NCBI RefSeq assembly: GCF_009910675.1
Contig: NZ_RSEJ01000031.1
Span: 1-64,000 of the forward strand
DNA length: 64,000 bases
Direction of reading: 5' to 3'
Origin: Photobacterium alginatilyticum
Lineage (GTDB): Bacteria; Pseudomonadota; Gammaproteobacteria; Enterobacterales; Vibrionaceae
Made by a program: the position numbers and the translations under genes. Shown here piece after piece: positions 52,368-61,373 of the stretch. Numbering within the stretch: position 1 is the stretch's first letter; each line of letters begins with the position of its first letter. Below the pieces are notes generated by a model, which was not told the DNA's origin, made no database searches, and saw nothing but the letters and a program-made list of their open reading frames with translations.

Positions 52368-53963
52368 ATGTCACAAATTAGGGACAAATACAGTATCGAC
52401 AATACTGACTATACCGTCGGCCAGGACAACATCCAGAAATGGGGATTTGATGTTCACAATCCGGTTTTTGGTATCAGTGCAGGACTGATCATTTTCTTTA
52501 TCGTTGCGCTTCTTGCAACAGAGCCTTCAACAGCCAAAGCAGCACTAGACGGGATCAAATGGCAAATCATCAATAACTTTGATGGTCTGATCATGTGGTC
52601 TGGTAATATCTTTTTGATTTTCAGTTTAGCTTTGGTTATCTCTCCTTTTGGTAAGATCCGCATCGGCGGAAGAGACGCTAAACCTGAGCACTCTAATAGT
52701 TCATGGTTTGCGATGTTATTTGCTGCAGGTATGGGCATCGGCCTTATGTTCTGGGGCGTCGCAGAGCCAGTGGCTTACTATACGGGTTGGTACGAAACGC
52801 CGCTGGGTGTAGAAGCTAATACACCTGAAGCGGCTAAAGTTGCCTTGGGAGCAACAATGTTCCACTGGGGACTTCACCCATGGGCAATGTACGCAATAGT
52901 CGCGCTTTCACTTGCATTTTTTGCCTATAACAAAGGCCTTCCGCTTTCAATGCGCTCCATTTTCTACCCTATCCTTGGTGATCGTACCTGGGGGTGGTTT
53001 GGTCACATCATTGATATTTTGTCGGTTATCGCAACGCTGTTTGGCCTTGCGACATCGCTGGGCTTAGGTGCGCAGCAGGCCGCAAGCGGAATTAGTCACG
53101 TATTTGGTGTCGATGTGGGGATTGGCTTGCAAATTGGCGTGATTATCTTTGTTACCTGTCTGGCTGTAATTTCAGTTATTCGTGGTATCGATGGCGGTGT
53201 CAAAGTTCTTAGTAATGCAAACTTACTCATTGCATTCGCCCTGCTATTGTTTGTTGCCCTTGTTGGTTTTGCTATTACGCTGAATACACTACCAACAACT
53301 CTCATGGGCTACATTGAAAACATCGTGCCGCTCAGCAACCCGCATGGTCGTGAAGATGAAACCTGGATGCATGGCTGGACTGTATTCTACTGGGCTTGGT
53401 GGATTTCCTGGTCTCCATGTGTAGGTATGTTTATTGCGCGAGTATCAAAAGGTCGTACCATACGTGAATTTATCATCGCAGTGATCTTCATCCCTACTCT
53501 CATTACGCTAGTTTGGATGTCAGTATTTGGTGGTATTGCCATCGATCAGGTAGCCAATAAAGTGGGTGAACTTGGTGCAAACGGTTTAACAGACATAACT
53601 CTGTCTCTGTTCAATGTCTATGAGGCACTACCGTTAAGCACGATGCTTTCAGTGATCTCAATCGTTCTGATCATGGTGTTCTTTATTACCTCTTCAGACT
53701 CCGCTTCTCTGGTTATCGACAGCATTACAGCTGGCGGTAAAGTCGATGCACCGGTTCCTCAACGTATTTTCTGGGCAACTATTGAAGGTGCGATCGCTGC
53801 TGTTCTGCTCTGGGTCGGTGGTACAGAGGCCATCCAAGCGCTACAAGCAGGAGCTATTTCTACGGCTCTGCCATTCACTATTATCTTATTGACAATGTGT
53901 GTGAGCTTACTGATGGGAATGCGAACTGAAATGGCTTACTACAAGGTAGCTTATAGCAAGTAG
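52368..53963 (+). CDS. BCCT-family betaine/carnitine/choline transporter
   Basis: 531 residues with 12 expected helices. Family motifs are clear: AAGMGIGLMFWGVAEPV (the Gly-rich glycine-betaine loop), the Trp-rich FYWAWWISWSPCVGMFIARV, and SKGRTIREFI. It takes up compatible solutes coupled to Na+ or H+. The short N- and C-termini (no long C-terminal osmosensor) fit the marine BCCT carriers. Substrate among betaine, choline, DMSP and carnitine cannot be fixed. A terminator follows. Confidence 0.93.
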   Translation: MSQIRDKYSIDNTDYTVGQDNIQKWGFDVHNPVFGISAGLIIFFIVALLATEPSTAKAALDGIKWQIINNFDGLIMWSGNIFLIFSLALVISPFGKIRIGGRDAKPEHSNSSWFAMLFAAGMGIGLMFWGVAEPVAYYTGWYETPLGVEANTPEAAKVALGATMFHWGLHPWAMYAIVALSLAFFAYNKGLPLSMRSIFYPILGDRTWGWFGHIIDILSVIATLFGLATSLGLGAQQAASGISHVFGVDVGIGLQIGVIIFVTCLAVISVIRGIDGGVKVLSNANLLIAFALLLFVALVGFAITLNTLPTTLMGYIENIVPLSNPHGREDETWMHGWTVFYWAWWISWSPCVGMFIARVSKGRTIREFIIAVIFIPTLITLVWMSVFGGIAIDQVANKVGELGANGLTDITLSLFNVYEALPLSTMLSVISIVLIMVFFITSSDSASLVIDSITAGGKVDAPVPQRIFWATIEGAIAAVLLWVGGTEAIQALQAGAISTALPFTIILLTMCVSLLMGMRTEMAYYKVAYSK

Positions 53964-53984
53964 TAATCGCCGTTAAGACTAAAC

Positions 53985-54014
53985 AAAAACTCCACCATAG
54001 CGGTGGAGTTTTTG
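53985..54014 (+). terminator. Terminator after the BCCT gene
   Basis: AAAAACTCCACC and GGTGGAGTTTTT form a 12-bp perfect stem with a short loop; it works in both directions. Confidence 0.88.
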
Positions 54015-54127
54015 TATTAACCCTCAGAGCAAACAATCTTTCAGTCAAAAGTTACACGGTAATGCTTCGCGGTATTGTGAATCAATGTCGCCCAGTCTTG
54101 CGATTATTCTCAAGTCTGCTGAACCAT

Positions 54128-54334
54128 TTAAGCCATCGCTTCTTGTTGCGCTTCCTCTTGAGGCAAAGGCCCGGCATAGAGACTTAATGCTTGCGATGGA
54201 AACTCACACTGCTCTGGGTTCGCGTTGTTTACAAACCATTTGCAACTTATTCGGCTGGAGCCAGATATGCCGACTACAGTCATTAAGGGGCTACCGCTTT
54301 TTAAGCGAACAACATCACCGATTTTAAAAGCCAT
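54128..54334 (-). CDS. YodC-like DUF2158 protein
   Basis: 68 residues starting MAFKIGDVVRLKSGSPLMTV after GAGGTG, then CKWFVNNANPEQCEFPSQAL. The FKxGDVVxLKSGxPxMTV opening and CxWF are the DUF2158 signature. Small beta-barrel of unknown function, single gene. Confidence 0.88.
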   Translation of the reverse strand: MAFKIGDVVRLKSGSPLMTVVGISGSSRISCKWFVNNANPEQCEFPSQALSLYAGPLPQEEAQQEAMA

Positions 54335-54480
54335 AATCACCTCTCATTAAATTCCTGTTTTTATCATAACAGCTTCAATGTATTTCTATCCGATGGGTTT
54401 ATCACAGAAAAAAACTTTATATATCTGATATATAGCATGATGACTAGTCATGATATGAAGAAATCACGGCATCACATTTG

Positions 54481-54493
54481 GTGACAATGTCAC
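54481..54493. promoter_or_regulatory. matS site (MatP binding)
   Basis: GTGACAATGTCAC fits GTGACRNYGTCAC exactly and is flanked by G and C, making a 15-base palindrome with centre AAT. Located in the 330-bp gap before the receiver gene, about 3.6 kb from the right Xer site. Confidence 0.82.
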
Positions 54494-54672
54494 CCCTTTC
54501 AGAGCCAAATGAGTAATGCATACATTTTCTAAAGTGCAAAAATGAAATTCAAGGTAATGAGTGTTTTGTTACCTATGCATGAATCCTTAACGAAGAGGCT
54601 TGTTTCACAACTGTGAGTGTTCTATCTTTATATGCATGTGAATCAATATGATGTGATCAGAGTTGGTTTTAG

Positions 54673-55071
54673 ATGAATAGATTCTTAATTATTGAAGATA
54701 ATAAGTTAATGGCTGAGGTTTTATCTCAAATCATACGAAAATGTATCTCGCCGAAAGAAATCATCAAGGTGAGCAACATTGCATCAGCACAAAAACTAAT
54801 TATCGATTCAAGCTATAAGATCGATGCTATTTTTCTAGATTTGAATATTGAAAAACCACTGGATGGTTTAGATCTTCTTAGCTATATCAAGCGTACCTTA
54901 CCTAACATGCCTGTTGCTATTATTACCTCAGAAAATGAAACTGAAGTTGTTAAGAAGGTACTATCTCACCAGCCGAATGATTACTTGATGAAACCACTAT
55001 CTGTTCAGAAGGTACAACGCAGTCTGGCAAAATTTAAAGCAAACTCAGGAACCGTAGAGACTGGTTCATAA
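54673..55071 (+). CDS. Stand-alone receiver-domain response regulator
   Basis: 132 residues, only a receiver domain. The acidic pair in IIEDNKLMAEV, the phospho-Asp in AIFLDLNIEKPLDG (about residue 56), the Thr in AIITSENET and the Lys in YLMKPLSVQKV are all present. No DNA-binding or enzyme domain, so it must act by protein contact. The 331-bp gap before it carries a matS site and a TGACTAGTCA palindrome at 54441. Confidence 0.88.
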   Translation: MNRFLIIEDNKLMAEVLSQIIRKCISPKEIIKVSNIASAQKLIIDSSYKIDAIFLDLNIEKPLDGLDLLSYIKRTLPNMPVAIITSENETEVVKKVLSHQPNDYLMKPLSVQKVQRSLAKFKANSGTVETGS

Positions 55072-55176
55072 GCTTAGAGTGAATAGTTACACGGTCACAT
55101 ATTTGTTTGGCTATCTGTTATTTTTCAAAATTGGTAAGTATTAGTGATGATAGATAATTATTTTTTGTAATAAGAC

Positions 55177-55196
55177 TAAAAGTTATAGTGCATTAG
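55177..55196 (+). repeat. 20-bp direct repeat, copy 1
   Basis: TAAAAGTTATAGTGCATTAG, identical to 56101-56120. It lies just after the end of the PilZ gene. Confidence 0.85.
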
Positions 55197-55228
55197 GTTG
55201 TGAGTAGAGATGATCCCTGTTGCTTCAT

Positions 55229-55948
55229 TTACTGATAATGTTTGAATGATAATTTTGAACCATCAAAAATCAGCTGAGCTAACAATGCTTTTGCTTGCTT
55301 CTGGCCATCAAGATCAAACAACATGCCGTAGTAATTCTGAGAGCCTGAGCGATGCACGCTTTTTACCAATCCGGTCAATGTGAACACTTTCCCGCTCGCC
55401 GGGTTCTGAATCATAACCACAATAGCCATGTCTTCACGAAGCTGCGGGCCATTAATATCTTGATAGAAACAGCACCCGTTTTTCGATAGATCTTTAAAGT
55501 CCACCAGCAGTTCACGTTGCGCTAGTGCTATCTTTCCTTGCAGCTTAACGTCATAGCGAGGCTCGCTGCGTAATTGTAACAGCCCCATTGTTCGTGGAAG
55601 CTCTAAAACTAATAAACGTGTTGGTTTTAGTATTGTATACATGATTTGTGTTTTGAAATTGACGATCGCTCCCTCGCCTTTCTCAGAGATAGCCTTAACG
55701 GTTAACCAGAAACCTTGATCAAAATATTCATCTATAACAGACTTACTGACTTCTGGGAGCTCAAAGAAAATCTCATCACTACTGTTACTGCCGATAAAAA
55801 CCGTCTCAATTCGATATAGTCGCCCTAACGGAGTTTTTATACTGATGGTAACCTCACTACCATGCCTCACCATAGCGATTCCCTGGTTGCCGGAAATGGT
55901 TTTTTCCCTGCTCTTGGTGGACAACAGATGCTTGTTGAGCTGATTCAA
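55229..55948 (-). CDS. PilZ-domain protein (YcgR-like)
   Basis: 239 residues, TTG start with AGGA before it. The first half is a YcgR_N-like beta domain. The C-terminal PilZ domain (about 120-230) has the c-di-GMP motifs RSEPR (R-x3-R) and DLSKNGCC (D-x-S-x3-G-like). Such proteins slow flagellar rotation or alter surface functions when c-di-GMP is high. The gene is flanked by a perfect 20-bp repeat. Confidence 0.87.
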   Translation of the reverse strand: MNQLNKHLLSTKSREKTISGNQGIAMVRHGSEVTISIKTPLGRLYRIETVFIGSNSSDEIFFELPEVSKSVIDEYFDQGFWLTVKAISEKGEGAIVNFKTQIMYTILKPTRLLVLELPRTMGLLQLRSEPRYDVKLQGKIALAQRELLVDFKDLSKNGCCFYQDINGPQLREDMAIVVMIQNPASGKVFTLTGLVKSVHRSGSQNYYGMLFDLDGQKQAKALLAQLIFDGSKLSFKHYQ

Positions 55949-56274
55949 TTTCTATCCTGAAATGGTTTTATCATTGGTATCAATGGATTCTAATACCAAT
56001 AGATAATATTACAAGCACCTCTGTTTTAAGCTTATTCTATATGTTGATTTCTTAACCAACACAAAACTCTCTAATAAAGTGCTATTTATTACTTTTGATT
56101 TAAAAGTTATAGTGCATTAGTTTTATAGTATATATCGCGACAAGGCTCATATCGCAATCAAAACCGAGAGATGATTTTTATTCCCTCCCGTAGAGATGCA
56201 ATCAAATGACTTGATGTAACTAACAAATCAATTAAAATGCCATCTAACTGATTTTCAACGAACAAGCTCCAGAT
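55949..56274. other. Intergenic region with second repeat copy
   Basis: 326 bp of AT-rich DNA. It contains the second 20-bp repeat (56101-56120) and the promoters of the divergent PilZ and 81-residue genes. Nothing else recognised. Confidence 0.5.
56101..56120 (+). repeat. 20-bp direct repeat, copy 2
   Basis: TAAAAGTTATAGTGCATTAG, perfect copy of 55177-55196, 924 bp apart, on the upstream side of the PilZ gene. Flanking bases differ. Confidence 0.85.
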
Positions 56275-56520
56275 ATGGCAATAACCATTCGAGATATCGA
56301 CAAGCACTATTTCATGATTGAAGACTTGAAAGCGCTAACCAACAGTAACGTAACGACCAAAGCACTAATTAAAGGCGGCTATATGGCCGTAGAGCTGGGC
56401 AAACAATACGAAGATGAAAAAGAGCGCCGGTTAAAAGCAGAGGCTGAATTAGCAGCCCTAAGGGAAACCATTAAACAATATTTATCTAGCCAGCAAGCTT
56501 TGATCAGTGCAGTAAAATAA
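56275..56520 (+). CDS. Small helical protein, unknown function (81 aa)
   Basis: AITIRDIDKHYFMIEDLKAL, then TTKALIKGGYMAVELGKQYE and a coiled-coil end (DEKERRLKAEAELAALRETI). The first 45 residues could be a ribbon-helix-helix or a small DNA-binding fold with a coiled-coil tail, but I do not recognise the family. Confidence 0.6.
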   Translation: MAITIRDIDKHYFMIEDLKALTNSNVTTKALIKGGYMAVELGKQYEDEKERRLKAEAELAALRETIKQYLSSQQALISAVK

Positions 56521-56614
56521 CAGGTCAATAACAAAGTCTAATTTGGCAGCGTTTGGGGTTGTTACTCTCAGCTAAAAGGAAAGTAACAACCTCGCTCGGT
56601 TTACCCAGGCAGGA

Positions 56615-57097
56615 TCATTTATTTTGCTTCATCCACTCTTCGCTGACCGCAATGGCTTCTACCATCGCTTCGACACAAACCGTATCGTCAACCTTTAATA
56701 AACAGTCAACCTTAGCCTGTTTCTCGCTATAGCCCGAAACAGTGGCTTCCAAAAGTATCCGACGATTAATATTCACCGGACGTTTGTAGCGAAGGGACAA
56801 GGCCCCTGTGGCATACCATAATGGTGTCCCCTTGCCTATTTCTCGCCCCTGTTGCTGATAGGCATAAGCGATTGCAGTACATATACAATGACAATCAATA
56901 ATTGTCGCAATCACCCCACCATTGAGAAAATGCGTGGGAGCTGCCGTATGAAACGACTGAGGGACAAAATGGCACGCGGCCTTGTTCTCTGCCATCCAGT
57001 AGCTCTTGATATGTAGCCCATGGTCATTTTCAGTGCCACAACCAAAGCAATGGTTACCAGATAGTTTATCCTGGAAGTATTCTGGGGTTGAAGCCAT
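56615..57097 (-). CDS. Hotdog-fold thioesterase (PaaI/4HBT type)
   Basis: 160 residues. FGCGTENDHGLHIKSYW near the start and THFLNGGVIATIIDCHCICT (hotdog helix with the catalytic Asp region) are typical of acyl-CoA thioesterase superfamily proteins; LSLRYKRPVNINRRILLEA is the following strand pair. Substrate unknown. It lies upstream, not in an operon, with the PPC gene on the same strand. Confidence 0.85.
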   Translation of the reverse strand: MASTPEYFQDKLSGNHCFGCGTENDHGLHIKSYWMAENKAACHFVPQSFHTAAPTHFLNGGVIATIIDCHCICTAIAYAYQQQGREIGKGTPLWYATGALSLRYKRPVNINRRILLEATVSGYSEKQAKVDCLLKVDDTVCVEAMVEAIAVSEEWMKQNK

Positions 57098-57154
57098 CAC
57101 GATATCCTATGACAGACCGATATCTTTCAGTATATACCATAGGGAATCAACAGC

Positions 57155-57568
57155 TTACTCGCTTTGCAAATGAGTCTTTTCGACAACAAGCTCGTCAAAA
57201 CCAGTCTCAGGATCCAGCTTTCGATTGAATGCTAGGTTCCCATAACTAGCCAAGCAGACTTCTGCAGTATAGGAAACTTCTGACCCATCCATTAGATGGC
57301 CGCCGTATACAGCACCATTCTTATCTGCAACAGAGATATGCAAATGTACATGTGTCGGCGTCAATGTACCGGACAGGGTCAAAATTTCTAGTGGTCCAGC
57401 CAAACTCAATGACTGGCTTTCATCGGCAAGGCGAATATTGGCCGAGACTAAGCAGCCAACACAGCTAAGTATGGAGCCTGCCTGGATTGACTCACGTTTA
57501 ACGTAATCGAAAATAGCCTCTTTGAGGTCTGCGCCTTGTGTCAAACGGAAAGCATGAGGTATGAGCAT
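57155..57568 (-). CDS. PPC/DUF296 domain protein
   Basis: 137 residues, single PPC domain: RLTQGADLKEAIFDYVKRES, LTLSGTLTPTHVHLHISVAD with the three histidines of the metal-like site, then GGHLMDGSEVSYTAEVCL. Bacterial members form trimers; function is not established although databases often call them DNA-binding. Confidence 0.9.
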   Translation of the reverse strand: MLIPHAFRLTQGADLKEAIFDYVKRESIQAGSILSCVGCLVSANIRLADESQSLSLAGPLEILTLSGTLTPTHVHLHISVADKNGAVYGGHLMDGSEVSYTAEVCLASYGNLAFNRKLDPETGFDELVVEKTHLQSE

Positions 57569-57607
57569 AATAAAGCCTGATCAAATACAGTGATAACCAC
57601 GAAATAA

Positions 57608-57631
57608 AAATGGCCTCCGAGGAAGCCATTT
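57608..57631 (-). terminator. Terminator between the 101-aa gene and the PPC gene
   Basis: AAATGGC and GCCATTT with an internal CCTC/GAGG, followed on the minus strand by TTTATTT. Confidence 0.75.
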
Positions 57632-57655
57632 CTTAAGAATCCCATAAAAAATAGA

Positions 57656-57961
57656 TTAAGCGCGACGACCACGCTTTTTCGGAGAGCTTGTATGAGGAAA
57701 AACGTTATGGATACGCTGTTTCACTTTGCTTGGTACACTCTTGGAAAAAACAAGCTTGGTTGCGAAGCGATTCCGATATACCTTTATTTTTCCGGTAAAC
57801 GGTTGCTTGTGCGCAATGTCTTTACAGCCGATCAGGAATCCATGCGGAATGTTGCCCTTAGACTGAGTTAGCTCGCCATCTTCAAACTTCAGTACCATGA
57901 TTGGGCGATCTTTGAAAACGAGAAAGATCACAGCAATGGCTAGTACAATGACATATTCCAT
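57656..57961 (-). CDS. Hypothetical protein with N-terminal membrane helix (101 aa)
   Basis: MEYVIVLAIAVIFLVFKDRP is a membrane helix. The rest is basic (GKIKVYRNRFATKLVFSKSV and a KKRGRRA end). FEDGELTQSKGNIPHGFLIG resembles the DUF3634-type proteins of Vibrionaceae as I remember them. Cytoplasmic tail probably faces in. Function unknown. Confidence 0.7.
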   Translation of the reverse strand: MEYVIVLAIAVIFLVFKDRPIMVLKFEDGELTQSKGNIPHGFLIGCKDIAHKQPFTGKIKVYRNRFATKLVFSKSVPSKVKQRIHNVFPHTSSPKKRGRRA

Positions 57962-58052
57962 TCACTTACTCCTTTAAGCGGTTTTCTTTAAGCGTATATT
58001 AAAATCTTACATCTGGCCGTTATGCCAGTCCTAGAAAAGCAACAGACAGGTA

Positions 58053-58511
58053 TCATTCGAGATCAATATCTAACAGATCATGCAGGTCATTCTTTATGTC
58101 CAGCACCTTCTTGCTTGCCTGTTCGGTCTTATTACTTTCACTCAAGAGATATTCGATTGTATCGGATAGCGTGCAGTCTAGCTCTCTGGATTTCTCTGCC
58201 AGTTTCTCCCAGACACGATAATCAAGATCAATGGACTTTTTACGGGTATGAACCTGTTCGGCATTGAAATGTCGTTTCCGCTTGGCACGTATAGCCTGCT
58301 TTAGCTTCTTATCAAGGTCCGGCGACATATGCTTGCCGATCCACTTAATGACCTTGGTAGGCTCGTGTTCTATGGCGAGTAAGTCTTGTACAGCCGCTTC
58401 GGCCTCACTGGTATCGATGTAGCAGGTGATAGCATCACCTTCCTTCCATTTCTTTACCAAGTACTTCCATTTCCAACCGGCTTCAAGGTTTTCAAGCTGC
58501 TGATATTTCAT
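58053..58511 (-). CDS. matP: Macrodomain Ter protein MatP
   Basis: 152 residues. MKYQQLENLEAGWKWKYLVK at the start and RKRHFNAEQVHTRKKSIDLD with YRVWEKLAEKSREL (ribbon-helix-helix) are the MatP signature; the C-terminal coiled coil (about 125-150) joins dimers. MatP binds matS sites and holds the terminus together. Three perfect matS sites lie in this window, and a one-mismatch site lies in its own promoter. Confidence 0.97.
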   Translation of the reverse strand: MKYQQLENLEAGWKWKYLVKKWKEGDAITCYIDTSEAEAAVQDLLAIEHEPTKVIKWIGKHMSPDLDKKLKQAIRAKRKRHFNAEQVHTRKKSIDLDYRVWEKLAEKSRELDCTLSDTIEYLLSESNKTEQASKKVLDIKNDLHDLLDIDLE

Positions 58512-58829
58512 ATTCGTAGGAGATTCTCAAAAAAGACTACACTTAAACTGTGACAGTGTAACTGTAGACGGGGAAAAGCTCAATTACCTATTTGATATAT
58601 TACTGATTGTTTTCAGAGTGTTCCGGACCATTATCATCTTTTCTTGCAACAAATGATACAGGCGAACTCTTATCCTGCACTCTAATCTGAAGCCAGGGCG
58701 ATAAAAACGAAACGGTACCGATACTGAAAAGCGACAACCCGAAAATATCGTCAATCTCTGCCTATTATGCGGCCATTGATTCCTTTATACTGCTGTCCTT
58801 TTCACAGTAACGAAATAAAGCTAAAGCCC
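58512..58829. other. Intergenic region between matP and the Lon-like gene, with a degenerate matS
   Basis: Divergent promoter region. GTGACAGTGTAAC at 58550-58562 differs from matS at one base and lies 39 bp before the matP start, so MatP could affect its own promoter. No gene seen in the rest. Confidence 0.5.
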
Positions 58830-60539
58830 ATGCATGAAGAATCCTGGCGTACAATGACTCCAGACTACTCAAAGTATCAAGCCATCTTAGAGAAATATGA
58901 CGATCTAACACCAGCGAAAGCTGGTATTTTGCAAGATCGCCTTACGGATGCCGTACGCCGATTTACCTGTGTTGAATTGCAACCCCGGGTTCTTCGCATT
59001 ACCGCGCCTGATAACAAGGTCTATCGCGATTACGTTATCGAATTACTGACGCAACATGACGCTCAAAACAAGCAATCCAAGGGCGGTCATCTTGATGCTA
59101 GCCCTATTGTGATCGGCGAGAATGTAACAGAACAAAGCCTCTTTGGTGCTGTCTACCCGCCGCTCGACGACAGCAAGCTAGCCAAGCAACAAATAAAACA
59201 TGGGCTGGTACACCAGGCAAACAATGGCTACCTCGTCTTATCGGTTACCAGCATCCTTAGCAACCCTAGCCTGTGGCCGCGCCTCAAAAGTGTTCTGATG
59301 AATGGTAAGCTCGAGTGGCAAGCCTCATCAAACAAGACCCTGTACCCGCTTCCCGCTGCCGAGCAGCTAAACGTAAAGCTCATCCTAATCGGTGATCGTT
59401 ACCTGATGGCCGAACTTGAAAATGCCGAACCGGATCTCTCCTCTGGTTTTTCAATGTACGGTGAGTTCGAACAAGATTTGGTAATTAGTGAAGAGAGCCT
59501 TCCTTTATACCTCTCTTACCTCAAAGCCATTAGCCGTAATGCGCAACTGCCAGATCTGGCCGATCATGACGCACTAACAATCCTACTCAAAACAGGGGCT
59601 CGCCACGCCGAGGACCAGACACGTGTTCCTCTGTGCCCTATCTGGCACCAGAGCCTGCTGTGTGAAGCTGCCATTGAGTCTCAGGGACAGAAGATCACCG
59701 CGCAGCACCTGGCAGACTCACTCAAGGCCCGCGAATTCCGTGAATCATATTTGCCAGAGCGTGCAATCGAAGATATTCACCATGGCCAGGTTGTTATCAA
59801 CTGCCAGGGTGAAGAAATTGGCCAGGTGAACGGTCTGACCGTTGTTGAGGTACCCGGCCACCCTTGTGCATATGGCGAGCCGGCCCGAATTTCATGTGTC
59901 GTCCATTTTGGCGACGGCGATATTTCGGACGTTGAGCGTAAAGCCGACCTTGCGGGTAACATCCATGCCAAAGGTATGATGATCATGCAGGCATTTGTCA
60001 GTACCGCGCTAGATCTAGACCAACCGCTTCCATACTCCGCTTCAATCGTGTTTGAGCAGTCTTACTGTGAGGTTGATGGCGACAGTGCCTCGCTCGCTGA
60101 GCTATGCTCATTAGTATCGGCGCTTGCTATTCAGCCAATCAACCAACAGATTGCTGTCACAGGCGCGGTAGACCAATTTGGTCGTGTACAGGCAGTTGGC
60201 GGTATCAACGAGAAGATTGAGGGTTTCTATAAGGTGTGTGCCTTCCGCGGCCTGACAGGCAAGCAGGGTGTCATACTACCGAAAACAAACCAGAGCAATC
60301 TATGTCTCAACGATGAGGTTATCGAAGCGATCAAGGCGGGTAAATTCCACCTATGGACCGTTGAGAGCGTTGATGAGGCCTTGCCTTTGTTAACAGGTAA
60401 AGCTTTCCGAGGTGAAGAAGACGACTCTGAAACCTTACTGGCTAAGATTGCACAGCGCATAGATCACTTCCACCATGGTGATCTTGATAGTGAAGTCAGT
60501 TGGTTAGCACGTATCCGTAACTGGTTTGTCCAGAACTGA
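58830..60539 (+). CDS. Lon-family protease (YcbZ/LonH type)
   Basis: About 569 residues, start uncertain (58830 or 58854). The N-terminal AAA-like half is degenerate, with no clear Walker A. The C-terminal half is a Lon protease domain: the catalytic Ser in YCEVDGDSASLAELCSLV and Lys in VGGINEKIEGFYKVC. The position just before fabA, with matP opposite, is the same as ycbZ in E. coli. Substrates are not known. Confidence 0.92.
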   Translation: MHEESWRTMTPDYSKYQAILEKYDDLTPAKAGILQDRLTDAVRRFTCVELQPRVLRITAPDNKVYRDYVIELLTQHDAQNKQSKGGHLDASPIVIGENVTEQSLFGAVYPPLDDSKLAKQQIKHGLVHQANNGYLVLSVTSILSNPSLWPRLKSVLMNGKLEWQASSNKTLYPLPAAEQLNVKLILIGDRYLMAELENAEPDLSSGFSMYGEFEQDLVISEESLPLYLSYLKAISRNAQLPDLADHDALTILLKTGARHAEDQTRVPLCPIWHQSLLCEAAIESQGQKITAQHLADSLKAREFRESYLPERAIEDIHHGQVVINCQGEEIGQVNGLTVVEVPGHPCAYGEPARISCVVHFGDGDISDVERKADLAGNIHAKGMMIMQAFVSTALDLDQPLPYSASIVFEQSYCEVDGDSASLAELCSLVSALAIQPINQQIAVTGAVDQFGRVQAVGGINEKIEGFYKVCAFRGLTGKQGVILPKTNQSNLCLNDEVIEAIKAGKFHLWTVESVDEALPLLTGKAFRGEEDDSETLLAKIAQRIDHFHHGDLDSEVSWLARIRNWFVQN

Positions 60540-60608
60540 TCCGAGTTGTTTGGCGTACATGTGTAAGCTAAATTGCCTCCATACTTTTCAAGGAGCTAAA
60601 TAAGTCTG

Positions 60609-61124
60609 ATGAAACGCCAGCAATCTTATAATTACGAAGAACTAGTTGCATGTGGTAAAGGCGAACTACACGGTCCAGCTTTCCCATCTTTGCCATCTGA
60701 CAACATGTTGATGATTGACCGTATCATTGAAATCACTGACGAAGGCGGTGAGCACGGAAAAGGTTTCATCCACGCTGAGTTGGATATCAACCCTGACCTT
60801 TGGTTCTTTGACTGCCACTTTAAAGGTGACCCTGTAATGCCAGGTTGCCTTGGTCTTGATGCAATGTGGCAGCTCGTTGGTTTCTTCCTTGGTTGGGCCG
60901 GTGGTGAAGGCAAAGGCCGCGCACTAGGTGTAGGCGAAGTGAAGTTCACAGGTCAAATCCTTCCAGATGCGAAGAAAGTGACTTATGACATTCAGCTTAA
61001 GCGCGTTATCAACCGTAAGCTAATCATGGGCGTTGCTGATGGCCGCGTTCTGGTAGACGGTAAAGAAATCTACGTCGCGAAAGATTTGAAAGTCGGTCTG
61101 TTCAAAGACACGTCTACTTTCTAA
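60609..61124 (+). CDS. fabA: 3-hydroxydecanoyl-ACP dehydratase/isomerase FabA
   Basis: 171 residues. [20 protein letters not shown] holds the catalytic His71 and Asp85. It introduces the double bond of unsaturated fatty acids at the 10-carbon stage. Length is exactly normal. AAGGAGC precedes the start, and a strong terminator follows. Confidence 0.98.
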   Translation: MKRQQSYNYEELVACGKGELHGPAFPSLPSDNMLMIDRIIEITDEGGEHGKGFIHAELDINPDLWFFDCHFKGDPVMPGCLGLDAMWQLVGFFLGWAGGEGKGRALGVGEVKFTGQILPDAKKVTYDIQLKRVINRKLIMGVADGRVLVDGKEIYVAKDLKVGLFKDTSTF

Positions 61125-61140
61125 GTCAAAACTCATTGAT

Positions 61141-61166
61141 AAAAGGCCGCTCATGCGGCCTTTTTT
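61141..61166 (+). terminator. Terminator after fabA
   Basis: AAAAGGCCGC, TCAT, GCGGCC and six T. Confidence 0.92.
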
Positions 61167-61224
61167 GTTACCTCGTAACGGGATTCTTTTCTACTTAACA
61201 CCCCACTACTTTACAGCCCAACTA

Positions 61225-61237
61225 GTGACAGCGTCAC
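61225..61237. promoter_or_regulatory. matS site (MatP binding)
   Basis: GTGACAGCGTCAC fits GTGACRNYGTCAC exactly. It lies between fabA and the GNAT gene. Confidence 0.82.
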
Positions 61238-61373
61238 AGCCGGAGGCAAAAAAAACCACCAGCCAAATCATTAGTTTACTCATGTTGCATCAAACAGATA
61301 GCTCACTTAAAGCGGGCTAAGCCATTGAATTATTGAGTTGTATTTGTGTTACAGTGTATCGCCCTGGCACCTA

